Positions 1 to 8,636 of a stretch of 64,000 nt of DNA are shown one piece after another. The stretch's first letter is position 1, and every line of letters starts with the position of its first letter. The notes below the pieces were generated by a model. It saw nothing but the letters and a program-made list of their open reading frames with translations, was not told where the DNA came from and searched no databases. The position numbers and the translations under genes are program-made. Source of the stretch: Streptomyces netropsis (GTDB lineage: Bacteria > Actinomycetota > Actinomycetes > Streptomycetales > Streptomycetaceae). Location of the stretch: contig NZ_JACHJG010000002.1 in NCBI RefSeq assembly GCF_014203545.1, positions 743,824-807,823 on the forward strand, in the 5' to 3' direction.

Positions 1-486
1 GTTCATCAGGGGGTGCGCGGTCAGTGGCGGCGGTTCGCGTTACTGCCCCTGCGCAACCCCGTCATCGGCGCGTCGGCGGCGGGGGTCGCGGTCTCCGCCC
101 TCGGTCTGTCGCTGCCCACCGTGATGACCGAGCCGATCCGGATGGTCGGCGGCGCGGGGGTGCCGGCGGCCCTGTTCGCCCTCGGGATGTCCTTGAACAC
201 CAGGGTGGTGCCGGATGCCAAGGGCATCGCCGAGCGGCTCGTCCTCGTCGGCCTCAAGACAGCCGCGCAGCCGCTGCTCGCCTACGTGCTCGGCCGCTGG
301 CTGTTCGGTCTGCACGGGCACGCGCTGCTGGCCGTGGTGCTGTGCTCCGGCCTGCCCACCGCCCAGAACGCCTTCGTCTACGCCGCCGAATACCGGCTGC
401 GCACCGATGTACCGAGGGACGTCGTGGTGTGGTCCACGCTCCTGTCGCTGATCACCCTGTCGCTGATCACCTGGCTCCTCGCCTGA
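1..486 (+). CDS. AEC family transporter, C-terminal part (5' end outside window)
   Basis: This is the C-terminal part of an auxin-efflux-carrier-type permease, a membrane protein that exports organic anions or related solutes. The frame is open from base 1, so the true start lies upstream of the window. About 160 residues are visible, with alternating hydrophobic segments (near FALGMSL, LLAYVLG, LLAVVLCSGLPTAQNAF and a terminal LITLSLITWLL). The GLPTAQNAFVYA stretch near the end is typical of AEC-family C-termini. The specific substrate cannot be told from sequence. No gene lies immediately downstream in the same operon: about 190 bp separate it from the terD-like gene. Confidence 0.85.
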   Translation, partial: VHQGVRGQWRRFALLPLRNPVIGASAAGVAVSALGLSLPTVMTEPIRMVGGAGVPAALFALGMSLNTRVVPDAKGIAERLVLVGLKTAAQPLLAYVLGRWLFGLHGHALLAVVLCSGLPTAQNAFVYAAEYRLRTDVPRDVVVWSTLLSLITLSLITWLLA

Positions 487-672
487 TGAGCCGGTCGCCT
501 CGCGGATCGCCCGGACGGCCCGGGCCCACCCGACGCGTCAGCCCCAGGAAACGACACGGCCGGCCCCGGGCCGCCGACGCGTCCCCGCGCGGGGAACCTC
601 AACTCGTGGCCTGGGCGATACCATTGAGTCCGGACACATCTCCCGTCAGTCCCGTACGAGGAAGGCAAGTCC

Positions 673-1215
673 GTGAGTGGTCTCAACAAGGGGCTCAGGA
701 AGGTCGAGGTAACGCTCAAGTGGGACCCCAGTCCCTCGGGCACACCGGCCAACGACCTCGACATCGTCGCCGCGACCTTCTCCGAGGGCGATCCGTACGG
801 CAAGCCCGAGTACGTCGTGCACTTCGGCAGCCGGTCACCCGACGGCACCATCACCCTCAACAGGGACAGCCGTACCGGTCAAGGCTTCGGTACCGACGAG
901 GCCATGACGCTGGAGCTCGACCGGTTGTCCTCCCGGTACACCCGTGTCGTGGTGGGCGTGGTCATCCAGCAGGGCGAGGGACGGAAGACGTTCGGCGAGG
1001 TGCCGAACACCGCAGTCCGGGTCCGTGAGGACCGCACGGAGCTGGTGAACGACGACTTCGTCGGTGTCTTCGACGCCACGGCGGCGACCGTCGCGGAGTT
1101 CACCCGGGGCGCCTCGGGGGAATGGGTGTTCCGCAAGGCCGTTCGCGGATTCGACGCCGACCCGGAATCCTTCGCCGCGCTGATGGGCCGGAACCCGAGC
1201 CTGCCGAATTTTTGA
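673..1215 (+). CDS. TerD family protein
   Basis: The product (180 aa, GTG start) is a TerD-domain protein. This calcium-binding, tellurium-resistance or stress-associated family is highly multiplied in Streptomyces. It shows the family features GLRKVEVTLKWDPS at the N-terminus, the acidic Ca-site segment NDLDIVAATF, and DEAMTLELDRL. The final residues (roughly NPSLPNF) fall in the same DNA as the Tn3 transposase relict that begins here, so the natural C-terminus may have been replaced by transposon sequence. Homology to TerD is clear. The physiological role, and whether this copy is still normal at its C-terminus, is uncertain. Confidence 0.85.
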   Translation: MSGLNKGLRKVEVTLKWDPSPSGTPANDLDIVAATFSEGDPYGKPEYVVHFGSRSPDGTITLNRDSRTGQGFGTDEAMTLELDRLSSRYTRVVVGVVIQQGEGRKTFGEVPNTAVRVREDRTELVNDDFVGVFDATAATVAEFTRGASGEWVFRKAVRGFDADPESFAALMGRNPSLPNF

Positions 1216-1525
1216 CCGATGAGCAGGCTGATGCGTACGGGAAGTTCGCCGAGGAGCCGACGCGGCCCGAGCCGGAGCGGTTCTTCTTCCTGGACGACGT
1301 GACCGGGATCTGATCGCGCTGCGGCGTACGCAGCATCACCAGCTCGGGTTCGCGCTCCGGATGTGCACGGTGCGGAACGCCCCGGGGCTCGCGACCGGCG
1401 GATGTTCACCGTTACCGGATGCCGCCGGGTACGTGTGTGGCCTGGTCTTCTGGCCGCCGGGGCAGGAGCTTTCGGCGGAGGAGGTAGTCGATCAGGCCCT
1501 TGCCTACCGGCCGATTGCCCTGTGA
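1198..1525 (+). pseudogene. Degraded Tn3-family transposase N-terminus (DUF4158-like) relict
   Basis: Frame 1 reads AEFLTDEQADAYGKFAEEP then RPEPERFFFLDD. After a one-base shift near 1300 the next frame continues DLIALRRTQHHQLGFALRM then CTVRN. Together these match the conserved start of Tn3-family transposases (DUF4158: FLTDEQ...YGRF...ELERFFFLDD...LI..RR...RLGFA.Q..TVR). The remaining roughly 900 residues of such a transposase are absent. The open frame then runs on into an unrelated or unrecognised tail ending AEEVVDQALAYRPIAL at 1525. No Tn3 terminal repeats were recognised. The relict nature is certain from the frameshift and the missing length. The family call is by motif only. Confidence 0.7.
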
Positions 1526-1822
1526 CCGGTCCCGTGCGAGACAGGAACTGACTGCGGGGTCCGGGGACCAGCAGCCGGCCCCGGCGGTGGGAATTGCGCA
1601 CGGCCGTCGACGGAGCAACAGGGCGCGGGGGCATGTTGGGGAGCGTGCCGGAGAGGGCGCGGGGTGCATCACGCATCAGTGCGCTGGTTGCCGGGTGTTC
1701 GCCTGATCACGATTCGGAAAGGTACCTTCCGGATCTTCGGTGCGGATGCGCGCTGGGCCGCCCGTGGATCCCGTCACCGGGCGCCCGCCGTGGTGACGTT
1801 CTTCCACTGGGGAGGCTCAGCC

Positions 1823-2059
1823 ATGAACCGGTTCCGCCGCACCTTAAGTACGCTCGCAGCAACCATCCTGCTCAGCGGGGCAGGCACCGCGCTCGCCTCG
1901 CCCGCCCACGCCGACAGCACCGACGACAGTCCGCAGGTACTGGTCAGCACCCAGCAGTGCGTCGACGGCGGTGGCCGCATCCGGCAGATCTTCTGGATCC
2001 CCCCGATGTACATGTGCGTCGGCGGCCGGCACAACGGAGAGCCCATCACCAGCTGGTGA
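1823..2059 (+). CDS. Small secreted protein of unknown function
   Basis: A 78-residue protein preceded by a good ribosome site (ggagg at 1811) 7 bases before the ATG. Residues 1-31 form a classic Sec signal peptide: a basic start MNRFRR, a hydrophobic core, then a probable cleavage after AHA in SPAHADS. The mature part is only about 47 residues and has two cysteines (QQCVDGGG and MYMCVGG), which could form one disulfide. The family was not recognised. It resembles many short secreted Streptomyces peptides with a GG-rich CxxGG motif. A longer in-frame start at 1664 has no matching ribosome site and would bury the signal peptide. Confidence 0.65.
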   Translation: MNRFRRTLSTLAATILLSGAGTALASPAHADSTDDSPQVLVSTQQCVDGGGRIRQIFWIPPMYMCVGGRHNGEPITSW

Positions 2060-2181
2060 CAGCCGGCCCGCCATGGGCTGCCCCGACATCCGCTCCCCCC
2101 GGCTCCGTGAGAAGCACAGGTCGGCACTGAGCGGAGTCCTGGCGAAGGGACTCAGAGGGGCTGCCGTCGGCATCGAGGACC

Positions 2182-2218
2182 TGCGGGCCCCGGGGTTGCT
2201 GAATCCCCGGGGCCCGCA
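2182..2218. terminator. Hairpin, 14-bp perfect stem
   Basis: Fourteen perfectly paired bases (tgcgggccccgggg and its complement) surround a 9-base loop, without a T-run. It lies between the convergent secreted-peptide gene and the minus-strand membrane-protein gene, so it probably ends transcription from one or both sides. Confidence 0.6.
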
Positions 2219-2250
2219 CATGCCTACCGGCGGATGTCGACCCTCACCCC

Positions 2251-2280
2251 AGGAGCCCGTCCGGCGCCGGACGGGCTCCT
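2251..2280. terminator. Hairpin, 30-bp perfect palindrome
   Basis: The segment aggagcccgtccgg is followed almost directly by its complement, giving a complete 30-base palindrome 30 bases from the end of the minus-strand gene at 2309. With the hairpin at 2182-2218 it forms a tandem terminator pair between converging genes. Confidence 0.65.
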
Positions 2281-2308
2281 GGGTGCTCAAGGCCGTCTCC
2301 TTCGCTTC

Positions 2309-3280
2309 TCACCGCCGGTGCGATCGATGGCGCACGTGCCAGACGCCCGCCGCGAGGAGGGAGACCGTGACCAGGACGATCAGGCTGGTGCCCCAGAACC
2401 CGCCGACGAGCCGGACGTCCGCCACGGCGAGCGCGGCGGCGGTCGCGAAGGGTACTACGGCGAGGGCGAGGACCCGCAGAACGGCGGCGAGGCCGGCCGC
2501 CCGGGGGACGCGGGGAAGGCGTCCATGGTGTCCGAGCGGCTCACCCGCGGCGCCCGGGGTGTAGAACCGCACGGCTTTCGCTCCGAGCCGCAGCGTGCTC
2601 CTCCGGTAGATCACCGCGAGTGCGGGCATCCAGATCAACGGCAGCACCATGCCCACGAGGAACACGGCCACGATCGGGACCGTCGAGATCACCTGTCGGA
2701 GTCGGCCGCGCTTCTCGCCCCCGCCCACGATGCCGAGGATCGCCGCCATCCTGACGATCAGCGACCATCGTGTCCGGTGGGGGATCCGGCCCCATCCTCC
2801 GGAGGGATGACGCCTCACCTCGCTCAGGGCCTGGGCGGCGGCCTCGATCGTCGGGTACACGTCCTGGAGGACCAGCAGGTCCGCCACCCGTCGTTCGCTT
2901 CGGGCGTCGCGCCCGGCGAGGACGGCCAGTTCCAGCACCATGCGGGCCTGGGAGAGCAGGGCTGCCACGAAGCTTACGGGCATGAGGATCACGAACGGGC
3001 CGCCCAGCACGGCGCCGTCGGCGATCGTCATGCGCGTTCCGTGGGCGATGGCCTCCCTGCGGAGTTCGTCGTCCCCGGCCGACGGCTTGCGCTCTTTCCG
3101 GCGGGAAACGGAGGCAGCGGCCCGGGGTCCGAACCTCCGCACCGCGAAGAAGGACAGTTGCTCCGGCATGTGCTGCGGATCGGCCCAGATCATCGGCAGC
3201 AGCGCCTGGGCCTCCACCGTCGCCCACTCGTCCGGGCGGCCCGGCCGCGGCCCACCGGTGGTACGTCCGCTGCCGTTCAT
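2309..3280 (-). CDS. Multi-pass membrane protein of unknown function
   Basis: About 323 residues, taking the ATG at 3280 (MNGSGRTTGG), which has a purine-rich gagaaggg upstream. A longer frame to 3361 has less convincing sequence. Predicted membrane segments include one pair near AVLGGPFVILMPVSFVAALL, one near VPIVAVFLVGMVLPLIWMP, and two C-terminal ones (ALAVVPFATAAALAV and GTSLIVLVTVSLLAAG). The stretch between the first and second is rich in charged residues and probably cytoplasmic. No catalytic motif or known family is recognisable. It is transcribed alone toward the hairpins at 2182-2280. Confidence 0.6.
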   Translation of the reverse strand: MNGSGRTTGGPRPGRPDEWATVEAQALLPMIWADPQHMPEQLSFFAVRRFGPRAAASVSRRKERKPSAGDDELRREAIAHGTRMTIADGAVLGGPFVILMPVSFVAALLSQARMVLELAVLAGRDARSERRVADLLVLQDVYPTIEAAAQALSEVRRHPSGGWGRIPHRTRWSLIVRMAAILGIVGGGEKRGRLRQVISTVPIVAVFLVGMVLPLIWMPALAVIYRRSTLRLGAKAVRFYTPGAAGEPLGHHGRLPRVPRAAGLAAVLRVLALAVVPFATAAALAVADVRLVGGFWGTSLIVLVTVSLLAAGVWHVRHRSHRR

Positions 3281-3453
3281 CCGGTCGCCCTTCTCGGAAC
3301 GGTTCTCCTTCACCGGCCGTCCGGCCCGTACCGGTGGCCCTCCACTGTGGGCCCGGCACACCCGGGCCTACCTCACCCGTTCCGGGTGACGGCGATGCCC
3401 CCACCGGCGGTGAACATGAGACGAGAGCCAAGGCCGCGAGGCCGGGAGGTTCC

Positions 3454-3781
3454 ATGGGATCCGTCATCGTGCGTGGGGTGGGGCAGCGCTGGACGGCGCG
3501 CCTGGCGGTCGTGGCGGCCGTCGGCGCGGGGATTGTTCCTGCTGTCCGTGGCGGGGCTTCGGAGCGTGGGGCTGGTTGCCGTGGGGCTCGCGGGCCTGGC
3601 CGTTTCGGCGGCGGCCGGGTGGTGGGCGCTGACGCGCCGGGGTGCGGTGCGAGGCGTCGCGCCGGTCGTGGCGGGGGCGGCGCCTGTGGATGCTCGCCTT
3701 CACGGCGGGCCGCGCCCTGCCTCCGGCCGACGTCCCGAAGCCCGGGGGCCCACCCGCGGCGGAGGGCGGTCCGTCGGCTGA
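3454..3781 (+). pseudogene. Frameshifted remnant of a small membrane protein
   Basis: A well-placed ribosome site (gggaggt) precedes the ATG at 3454, and the first frame reads QRWTARLAVVAAVGAG. Near 3530 coding potential jumps one frame and continues as GLFLLSVAGLRSVGLVAVGL then AGLAVSAAAGWWAL, clearly a membrane segment. Further down another frame reads LWMLAFTAGRALPPADVPKP. Read across the frames this resembles a short Streptomyces membrane protein with two or more helices, so the gene is probably inactivated by one or two single-base shifts. A sequencing error is the alternative. The function is unknown. Confidence 0.4.
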
Positions 3782-3822
3782 TCCGCGGCACACTCTCGTG
3801 CTGTCTCCGGAAGGGGAGAACG

Positions 3823-4119
3823 ATGCGTTCGATGCGATCCCTCACGCTGCTGGCAAGCTCCGTCGCTGCCGCCGCGGCCCTGGCGTTCTCGCCGGCTGTG
3901 ACACCGCAGGCCGTGGCCGCGCCCGCGCCCGCCCAGGCCACGGTGGCGGCCGTGCCACAGGACACGTGGGAATACTCGACCGCGGCGCTCCTCCCGGGGG
4001 CAGCCAAGCAGATTCTGGACAGTTGGGGCGCGGACGGCTGGGAGCTCGTTCAGGTCGTCGTGAACCCGAACGACCCGGGGCAGCTTGTGGCCTATTTCAA
4101 GCGGGCGCTGCCGGCGTGA
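3823..4119 (+). CDS. Small secreted DUF4177-like protein
   Basis: A 98-residue protein starting at the ATG after an aaggggaga ribosome site. Residues 1-33 look like a Sec signal peptide (MRSMRSLTLLASSVAAAA through a cleavage near VAA-AP). The mature part carries WEYSTAALLPGAAKQILDSW and WELVQVVVNP then QLVAYFKR, the pattern of the small cytoplasmic DUF4177-type proteins common in Streptomyces (a WEY...LDxWGxDGWELVxV core). An exported version is unusual. The role of the family is not known. Confidence 0.65.
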   Translation: MRSMRSLTLLASSVAAAAALAFSPAVTPQAVAAPAPAQATVAAVPQDTWEYSTAALLPGAAKQILDSWGADGWELVQVVVNPNDPGQLVAYFKRALPA

Positions 4120-4309
4120 AGGGTGCGCAGCATCCCGGGCGTTGCCACATGCGACGGATGGCGCAGACTTCCGCGAGGCCTCATGCAGGCGCCACAGCGC
4201 ATCGGTGTCCTCGCCGTCGCCCATCGAGGGATCGGCGCCCGTCGGCCACCGGCCAGGGCGGACCGAAAATGATTGGGCTGGCCACGTATCCGACCGGCAC
4301 AATGCCACC

Positions 4310-5533
4310 ATGAACGACCGGCTCGACGACGTCCCCGGCGCCCCCACGGCGGCCCGGGCGACGGACTGGATCACCACACCCATCACCACGGAGCTCCTGC
4401 GCGGCGCTCTGGACCTGGAGCGCACTGAACACGGGGTGCTGCCGCACCGGCTGCCCGCCCGCGCCCGTGCCCAGTGCGCCGACGGACAGCTGGCCATGGC
4501 GGAGGCCCAGCCCTCCGGCGTACGGCTGGCGTTCCGCACCCGTGCCACCGTCGTCGAACTGGACGCACTCCGCACGAAGAACGCCTACCAGGGCGCCCCG
4601 CCCCGCCCCGACGGCGTGTACGACCTGCTCGTCGACGGCCGGCTGGCCGGGCAGGCCGGTGTGACCGGGGGCAACGTCCGGCTGGTGGACATGACCACCG
4701 GGTCCGTGGAAACCCGGACCGGCCCGGTCGGCACCGTCCGGTTCTCCGGCCTTTCCGACCGCGTCAAGGACGTCGAGATCTGGCTGCCGTACAACGAGAT
4801 CACCGAGCTGGTCGCCCTGCGCACCGACGCCCCCGTCGACCCCCTTGCGGACAGGGGCCGCAAGAAGTGGCTGCACCACGGCAGTTCGATCAGCCACGGC
4901 TCCGACGCCGCGAGCCCCAGCACGACCTGGCCCGCGCTGGCCGGCTCCCTCGGCGGCGTGGAGCTGACCAATCTGGGTCTGGGCGGCAGCGCCCTGCTCG
5001 ACCCGTTCACCGCCCGCGCCCTGCGCGACACCCCCGCCGACCTGATCAGCGTCAAGATCGGCATCAACCTCGTCAACACCGATCTGATGCGCCTGCGCGC
5101 CTTCGGCCCCGCGGTGCACGGCTTCCTCGACACCGTCCGTGAGGGGCACCCCACGGCTCCGCTCCTGGTCGTCTCGCCCGTCCTGTGCCCCATCCACGAG
5201 GACACCCCCGGCCCCAGCGCCCCGGACTTCAGCAACGTCCGTGCGGGAAGGCTTCAGTTCCGGGCCGCGGGCGACCCCGCGGAGCGGGCCGCCGGGAAGC
5301 TGACCCTCAACGTCATCCGGGACGAACTGGCCCGCATCGTGGAGCACCGGGCAGCCGACGACCCGAACCTGCACTACCTCGACGGCCGCGACCTCTACGG
5401 CGAGGCGGACTTCGCCGAACTGCCGCTGCCCGACCAGCTCCACCCCGATGCCGCCACCCACCGCCGCATCGGCGAACGCTTCGCCGCCCTGGCCTTCGGC
5501 TCCGGCGGCCCGCTGACCGCCGAGCGGGTCTGA
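4310..5533 (+). CDS. SGNH/GDSL-type hydrolase (secondary esterase)
   Basis: A 407-residue protein. The ATG at 4310 is preferred because sequence upstream in the same frame is low-quality. The N-terminal half looks like a beta-sandwich carbohydrate-esterase domain (VRLAFRTRATVVELDA). The C-terminal half is an SGNH hydrolase: the nucleophile block HHGSSISHG, the glycine block LGLGGSAL, the NLVNTD segment, and the terminal catalytic pair in LPDQLHPDAA. Families with this two-domain build deacylate sugars or small esters in the cytoplasm. No signal peptide is visible. The substrate is not predictable from sequence. It converges on the carboxypeptidase gene with a shared hairpin between. Confidence 0.8.
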   Translation: MNDRLDDVPGAPTAARATDWITTPITTELLRGALDLERTEHGVLPHRLPARARAQCADGQLAMAEAQPSGVRLAFRTRATVVELDALRTKNAYQGAPPRPDGVYDLLVDGRLAGQAGVTGGNVRLVDMTTGSVETRTGPVGTVRFSGLSDRVKDVEIWLPYNEITELVALRTDAPVDPLADRGRKKWLHHGSSISHGSDAASPSTTWPALAGSLGGVELTNLGLGGSALLDPFTARALRDTPADLISVKIGINLVNTDLMRLRAFGPAVHGFLDTVREGHPTAPLLVVSPVLCPIHEDTPGPSAPDFSNVRAGRLQFRAAGDPAERAAGKLTLNVIRDELARIVEHRAADDPNLHYLDGRDLYGEADFAELPLPDQLHPDAATHRRIGERFAALAFGSGGPLTAERV

Positions 5534-5541
5534 AACGCCCG

Positions 5542-5577
5542 CTCCTGTGGCTCCGATCACGATCGGAGCCACAGGAG
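5542..5577. terminator. Bidirectional terminator hairpin
   Basis: Seventeen bases (ctcctgtggctccgatc) are repeated in perfect inverted orientation with a 2-base centre. The hairpin lies between the converging SGNH hydrolase (stop 5533) and carboxypeptidase (stop 5598) genes and can serve both. Confidence 0.75.
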
Positions 5578-5597
5578 ACGACCGGAGGGCCGGAGAG

Positions 5598-7610
5598 CTA
5601 CCCGATCCGGACGAGCTTCGAGCCGAAGCCCGGTTCGCTCAGGTCCTTCTGCAGGGCCACCGGCACCTTCGCCGCGCTCGGCCCGTCGCCCACCGTCAGC
5701 ACACCGACCTCCGTACCGGCCTTGGCCTCGTGCGGTACGGCCCGGCCGCCGTCGGCGAGCTTGAAGACGGGCTTCAGCCCCGGCCAGCCGGCGCTCTTGA
5801 GGTCGGCGGTGGCCACCAGCGGGGTCCTGCCGTCCAGCCCGTCGTCGACATAGCCGACGACCTGGCCCTTCTTCACCACGGTCGCGGAGACGAGACCGTC
5901 CCGGATCCCCGCGATCACCTTCTGGGTGTTGTCCAGCGCGCGCTTGAGGTGGGCGTTGGAATCCCCGCCGGACGTGCGCTGATCCATCGTCACACCGAGG
6001 ATCAACTGGTCCTTGCCGTCGACGGTCCGGTAGGCGGCCCACATCAGCGCACCACCGGCCGGCGTGGTCGAACCGGTCTTGATGCCGGCCGTGCCCGGCT
6101 GCGTCGTCAGGAGTGCGTTGTTGTTGTAGATCGGCTTCTCCAGGCCGGGGATCGTGGCGCTGGGCATCCGGACGACCTGCCGGAAGACATCGTTCTGCAT
6201 CACGGCCTCGGCCAGCTTGAGCTGGTCGGCGGCGGTGCTCTTGGTCGACTCCAGGAAGCCGCTGGGGTCGGTGTAGACCGTGTCCTTCATGCCCAGTTCC
6301 CGGGCGACCTTGTTCATCTTCTCGGCGAAGGCGTCCTCCGACCCCGCGTCCCAGCGCGCCAACTGCCTGGCGACGTTGTTGCCGGAGGGGATCATCAGCA
6401 TCTGGAGCATCTGCTCCTGCGTGAACCGCTGGCCCGTCTTGAGCGGCACCCTCGACTCGTCCTTCTTCGCGGAATCCGCCTCCGCCTGCGCGTCGAGCGT
6501 GATCTGTTCCCCGCTCTCGCCCTTCTTGAGCGGGTGCTCCTTGAGGATCACGTACGCCGTCATCACCTTGGCGACGCTCGCGGTCGGTACGGGTTTCTGC
6601 TCACCGGACGTCCCCAGGCTCCCCGCGCCCACGACCTTCGCCGCGGACTGCCCGTGGTCGGGCCACGGCACGGAGAAACCGCCCTGGAACGTGTAGGACG
6701 CCGAACCCTCGAGTGCGAGCGTCGGCTTCGGCAGCGGCCGCACCATCTGCGCGGTCACCACACCGACCGCGAGCACCACCACCACGGGGCCCCAGATCTT
6801 GAACCGCCGCGCGACCGAGCGCATCGGTGTCTGCGGCGGGGCCGGGGTGTTGGTCAGCTGCGCCAGCAGGTCGAGCGGCGGTCTCGGCCGCTGCTCCGGC
6901 TGCCCGGCCCCGGGCGGCGGGCCCGGCTGCGTGCCCGGTCGTGCGGTGGTGACGGGGCCGGGCACGCCGGCCGGCCGTTCGCCTGCCTTCGGGCCGGGGG
7001 TGTCGGCCGCCGGAGGCCGCGGCGGGGCGACCGGCGGGACCGGCTCGGGCCGCCGCACCGGTGGTGGTGCCTGTGCCGACTTCGCGGCCGCGGGCCGGTC
7101 GGACTTCTCCACGGCCGGCCTAGGGGCGTCTCCGCTCGGGGTGGCGGCGGGTGCCGGGCGCTTTTCATCGGCCTCCGGCGTACGGGCGGTGTCCTCTGCG
7201 GCGTCTTCTCCCGTGCCGACGGCCGGGAGCACCGCCGTCGCCTGCGCGGCGGAGGCTGCCCCGCCCGCCGCCCAGCGGGGTGTCTGCCGGGACTCGGCGG
7301 GTGCCTTCGCGCCGTCCGACGGGGCCTCCCGCGGGTCCGCGCCTGCCGACAGCGAGCGCCGGGGGTCGGTGCGTATGCCGTCGCCGTCGGTAGGGGCGTC
7401 CTCATCCGTCGACGGGCGCGGTGATGCGCTCCGGACGGGTGACGTCCCGGTCCCGGCCTCCGGCGCGTCGTCCCCCTCGTCCGCGCGCTCGGGCGCCGGC
7501 TCCGGTGCCTTCGGGGCGGACGGTGCCTGCGCGTGTCCGGTCGAGGACTGGCCCTGCTTCGACTCGTCGGGGGACTCGCTCGTCACCGACAGCTCTTTCA
7601 TACGCCGCAC
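5598..7610 (-). CDS. D-alanyl-D-alanine carboxypeptidase (PBP5-like, S11) with long disordered N-terminus
   Basis: A 670-residue penicillin-binding protein that trims the terminal D-alanine from peptidoglycan stem peptides outside the membrane. Residues 1-265 are a proline-, alanine- and acid-rich cytoplasmic tail. One transmembrane helix follows at about 271-289 (GPVVVVLAVGVVTAQ). The catalytic domain then has all three active-site motifs: S345-V-A-K348 in TASVAKVM, S409-G-N in IPSGNNVA, and K511-T-G in GIKTGSTTPAGG. The start is either the GTG at 7610 or the ATG three codons later. A long disordered tail like this is typical of Streptomyces DacC-type proteins and may be a phosphorylation target, which is inference. 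It is monocistronic. Confidence 0.92.
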   Translation of the reverse strand: MRRMKELSVTSESPDESKQGQSSTGHAQAPSAPKAPEPAPERADEGDDAPEAGTGTSPVRSASPRPSTDEDAPTDGDGIRTDPRRSLSAGADPREAPSDGAKAPAESRQTPRWAAGGAASAAQATAVLPAVGTGEDAAEDTARTPEADEKRPAPAATPSGDAPRPAVEKSDRPAAAKSAQAPPPVRRPEPVPPVAPPRPPAADTPGPKAGERPAGVPGPVTTARPGTQPGPPPGAGQPEQRPRPPLDLLAQLTNTPAPPQTPMRSVARRFKIWGPVVVVLAVGVVTAQMVRPLPKPTLALEGSASYTFQGGFSVPWPDHGQSAAKVVGAGSLGTSGEQKPVPTASVAKVMTAYVILKEHPLKKGESGEQITLDAQAEADSAKKDESRVPLKTGQRFTQEQMLQMLMIPSGNNVARQLARWDAGSEDAFAEKMNKVARELGMKDTVYTDPSGFLESTKSTAADQLKLAEAVMQNDVFRQVVRMPSATIPGLEKPIYNNNALLTTQPGTAGIKTGSTTPAGGALMWAAYRTVDGKDQLILGVTMDQRTSGGDSNAHLKRALDNTQKVIAGIRDGLVSATVVKKGQVVGYVDDGLDGRTPLVATADLKSAGWPGLKPVFKLADGGRAVPHEAKAGTEVGVLTVGDGPSAAKVPVALQKDLSEPGFGSKLVRIG

Positions 7611-7964
7611 TGCCTTGCCTGTGTTGTTGATGAGGATCCGCGTCCCGGGGCCCGGCGGTCGTGGTGGCTCCCGCGCACGCCCCGTCGGCGTACAAGACGG
7701 GCGGACATACCTTCTGGTTCCCCGTGGAAAACACCTATCTGATCATGAAGGGGTATTCCTGGGACGCGGTGATGACGTTCCGGTGACAAGGCGGGGTGGC
7801 GGGCGAAGCCGCTGGGGAGACGGTCGGCGCTCTCCGGGCCGATGACCGTTCGGCCCGCGGGGAAACCACCGGCGAGGCGGGGGCGACGGGCGGCGGTACG
7901 CCGCACACGCCGACCACGCGTCAACACCCCCGGACCCCGTACCGGACCGTGCAGGATGGTCGGC
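7611..7964. other. Divergent intergenic region
   Basis: About 350 bp separate the divergent carboxypeptidase and PPOX genes and must hold both promoters. No confident -35/-10 pair, operator palindrome or small ORF with a ribosome site was recognised. Confidence 0.4.
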
Positions 7965-8366
7965 ATGACGCAGCCGACGAGTCCTGGCCTCAAGCCTTTC
8001 GTCAAGCAGGGGACGATCCTGCTCACCACCCACAAGCGCGACGGCACACCCGTGGGTACTCCCGTCAACATCGCGGTCGACGGCGACCACGCCTATGTCC
8101 GTACCTTCGGACAGGCGTGGAAGGCCAAGCGGATGCGCCACACCCCCGAGGTGGAGATCTGCCCCTCCACCCTTCGGGGGAAGCCGACCGGTCCGGCGAG
8201 GAAGGCGCGGGCGCGGCTGCTGGAGCAGGGCGGCGAGGAGGACAAGCGCGCCGCGAAGTGCCTCGCCCGCAAATACCCGGTCCTGCACGGGGTGCTGGTT
8301 CCGCTGACGCACCGGCTGAAGCGGGACCGCACCTTGCACTACGAGGTGCGGCTGCTCGAGGAATAG
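7965..8366 (+). CDS. PPOX-class F420-dependent oxidoreductase
   Basis: A 133-residue split-barrel protein of the pyridoxamine-5'-phosphate-oxidase-like superfamily, actinobacterial F420-binding subgroup. Such enzymes use reduced cofactor F420 to reduce small organic substrates in the cytoplasm. The barrel signature KPFVKQGTILLTTHKRDGTP, then GTPVNIAVDGDHAYVRTF and an AWKAKRMRHTPEVEI segment, are characteristic. The ATG at 7965 gives the normal family length. The longer frame from 7842 adds low-quality arginine-rich sequence. The physiological substrate is unknown. Confidence 0.85.
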   Translation: MTQPTSPGLKPFVKQGTILLTTHKRDGTPVGTPVNIAVDGDHAYVRTFGQAWKAKRMRHTPEVEICPSTLRGKPTGPARKARARLLEQGGEEDKRAAKCLARKYPVLHGVLVPLTHRLKRDRTLHYEVRLLEE

Positions 8367-8402
8367 GGACCCTCGCGAGGTGGGGAAACGCCCCCGAGCG
8401 TC

Positions 8403-8636
8403 CTATTCGGCGATGGCGGTCGAATAGGACCACTCGAACACCGCGAGCTCGCGGCCGCCCGCCACACGCTGGGTCGTCGTCGTCCGGGCGAAGTGCTCGT
8501 TCTTGTTGAGGTGGGGCACCGTCACCTCGGTCGAATCCTCCTGGCCCGGTGGCAGCCGCCAGGTCGGGGGCAGCTCCGCAGGCCCTCCGACCAGGAAGAT
8601 TTCCGTTCCGGCTGTCTGAGGCTCGTCGGTGGGCAA
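8403..8636 (-). CDS. DUF5988 family protein (TTG start)
   Basis: About 77 residues in a family seen in Streptomyces and often beside secondary-metabolite or regulatory genes, with no known biochemical role. The core VTVPHLNKNEHFARTT then ELAVFEWSYSTAIAE fits the family. The start is set by a strong ggaggag 6 bases before the TTG at 8636 (LPTDEPQTAG). An upstream ATG at 8687 is in frame but has no comparable ribosome site. It converges with the PPOX gene. Confidence 0.7.
   Translation of the reverse strand: MPTDEPQTAGTEIFLVGGPAELPPTWRLPPGQEDSTEVTVPHLNKNEHFARTTTTQRVAGGRELAVFEWSYSTAIAE

Noticed and set aside
24..1028. 334-residue plus-strand frame crossing the AEC transporter end and terD
   Set aside because: Arginine/alanine-rich shadow frame of two real genes; no ribosome site or domain.
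7842..7964. N-terminal extension of the PPOX protein
   Set aside because: Forty arginine- and proline-rich residues not found in the family; the ATG at 7965 gives the expected start.
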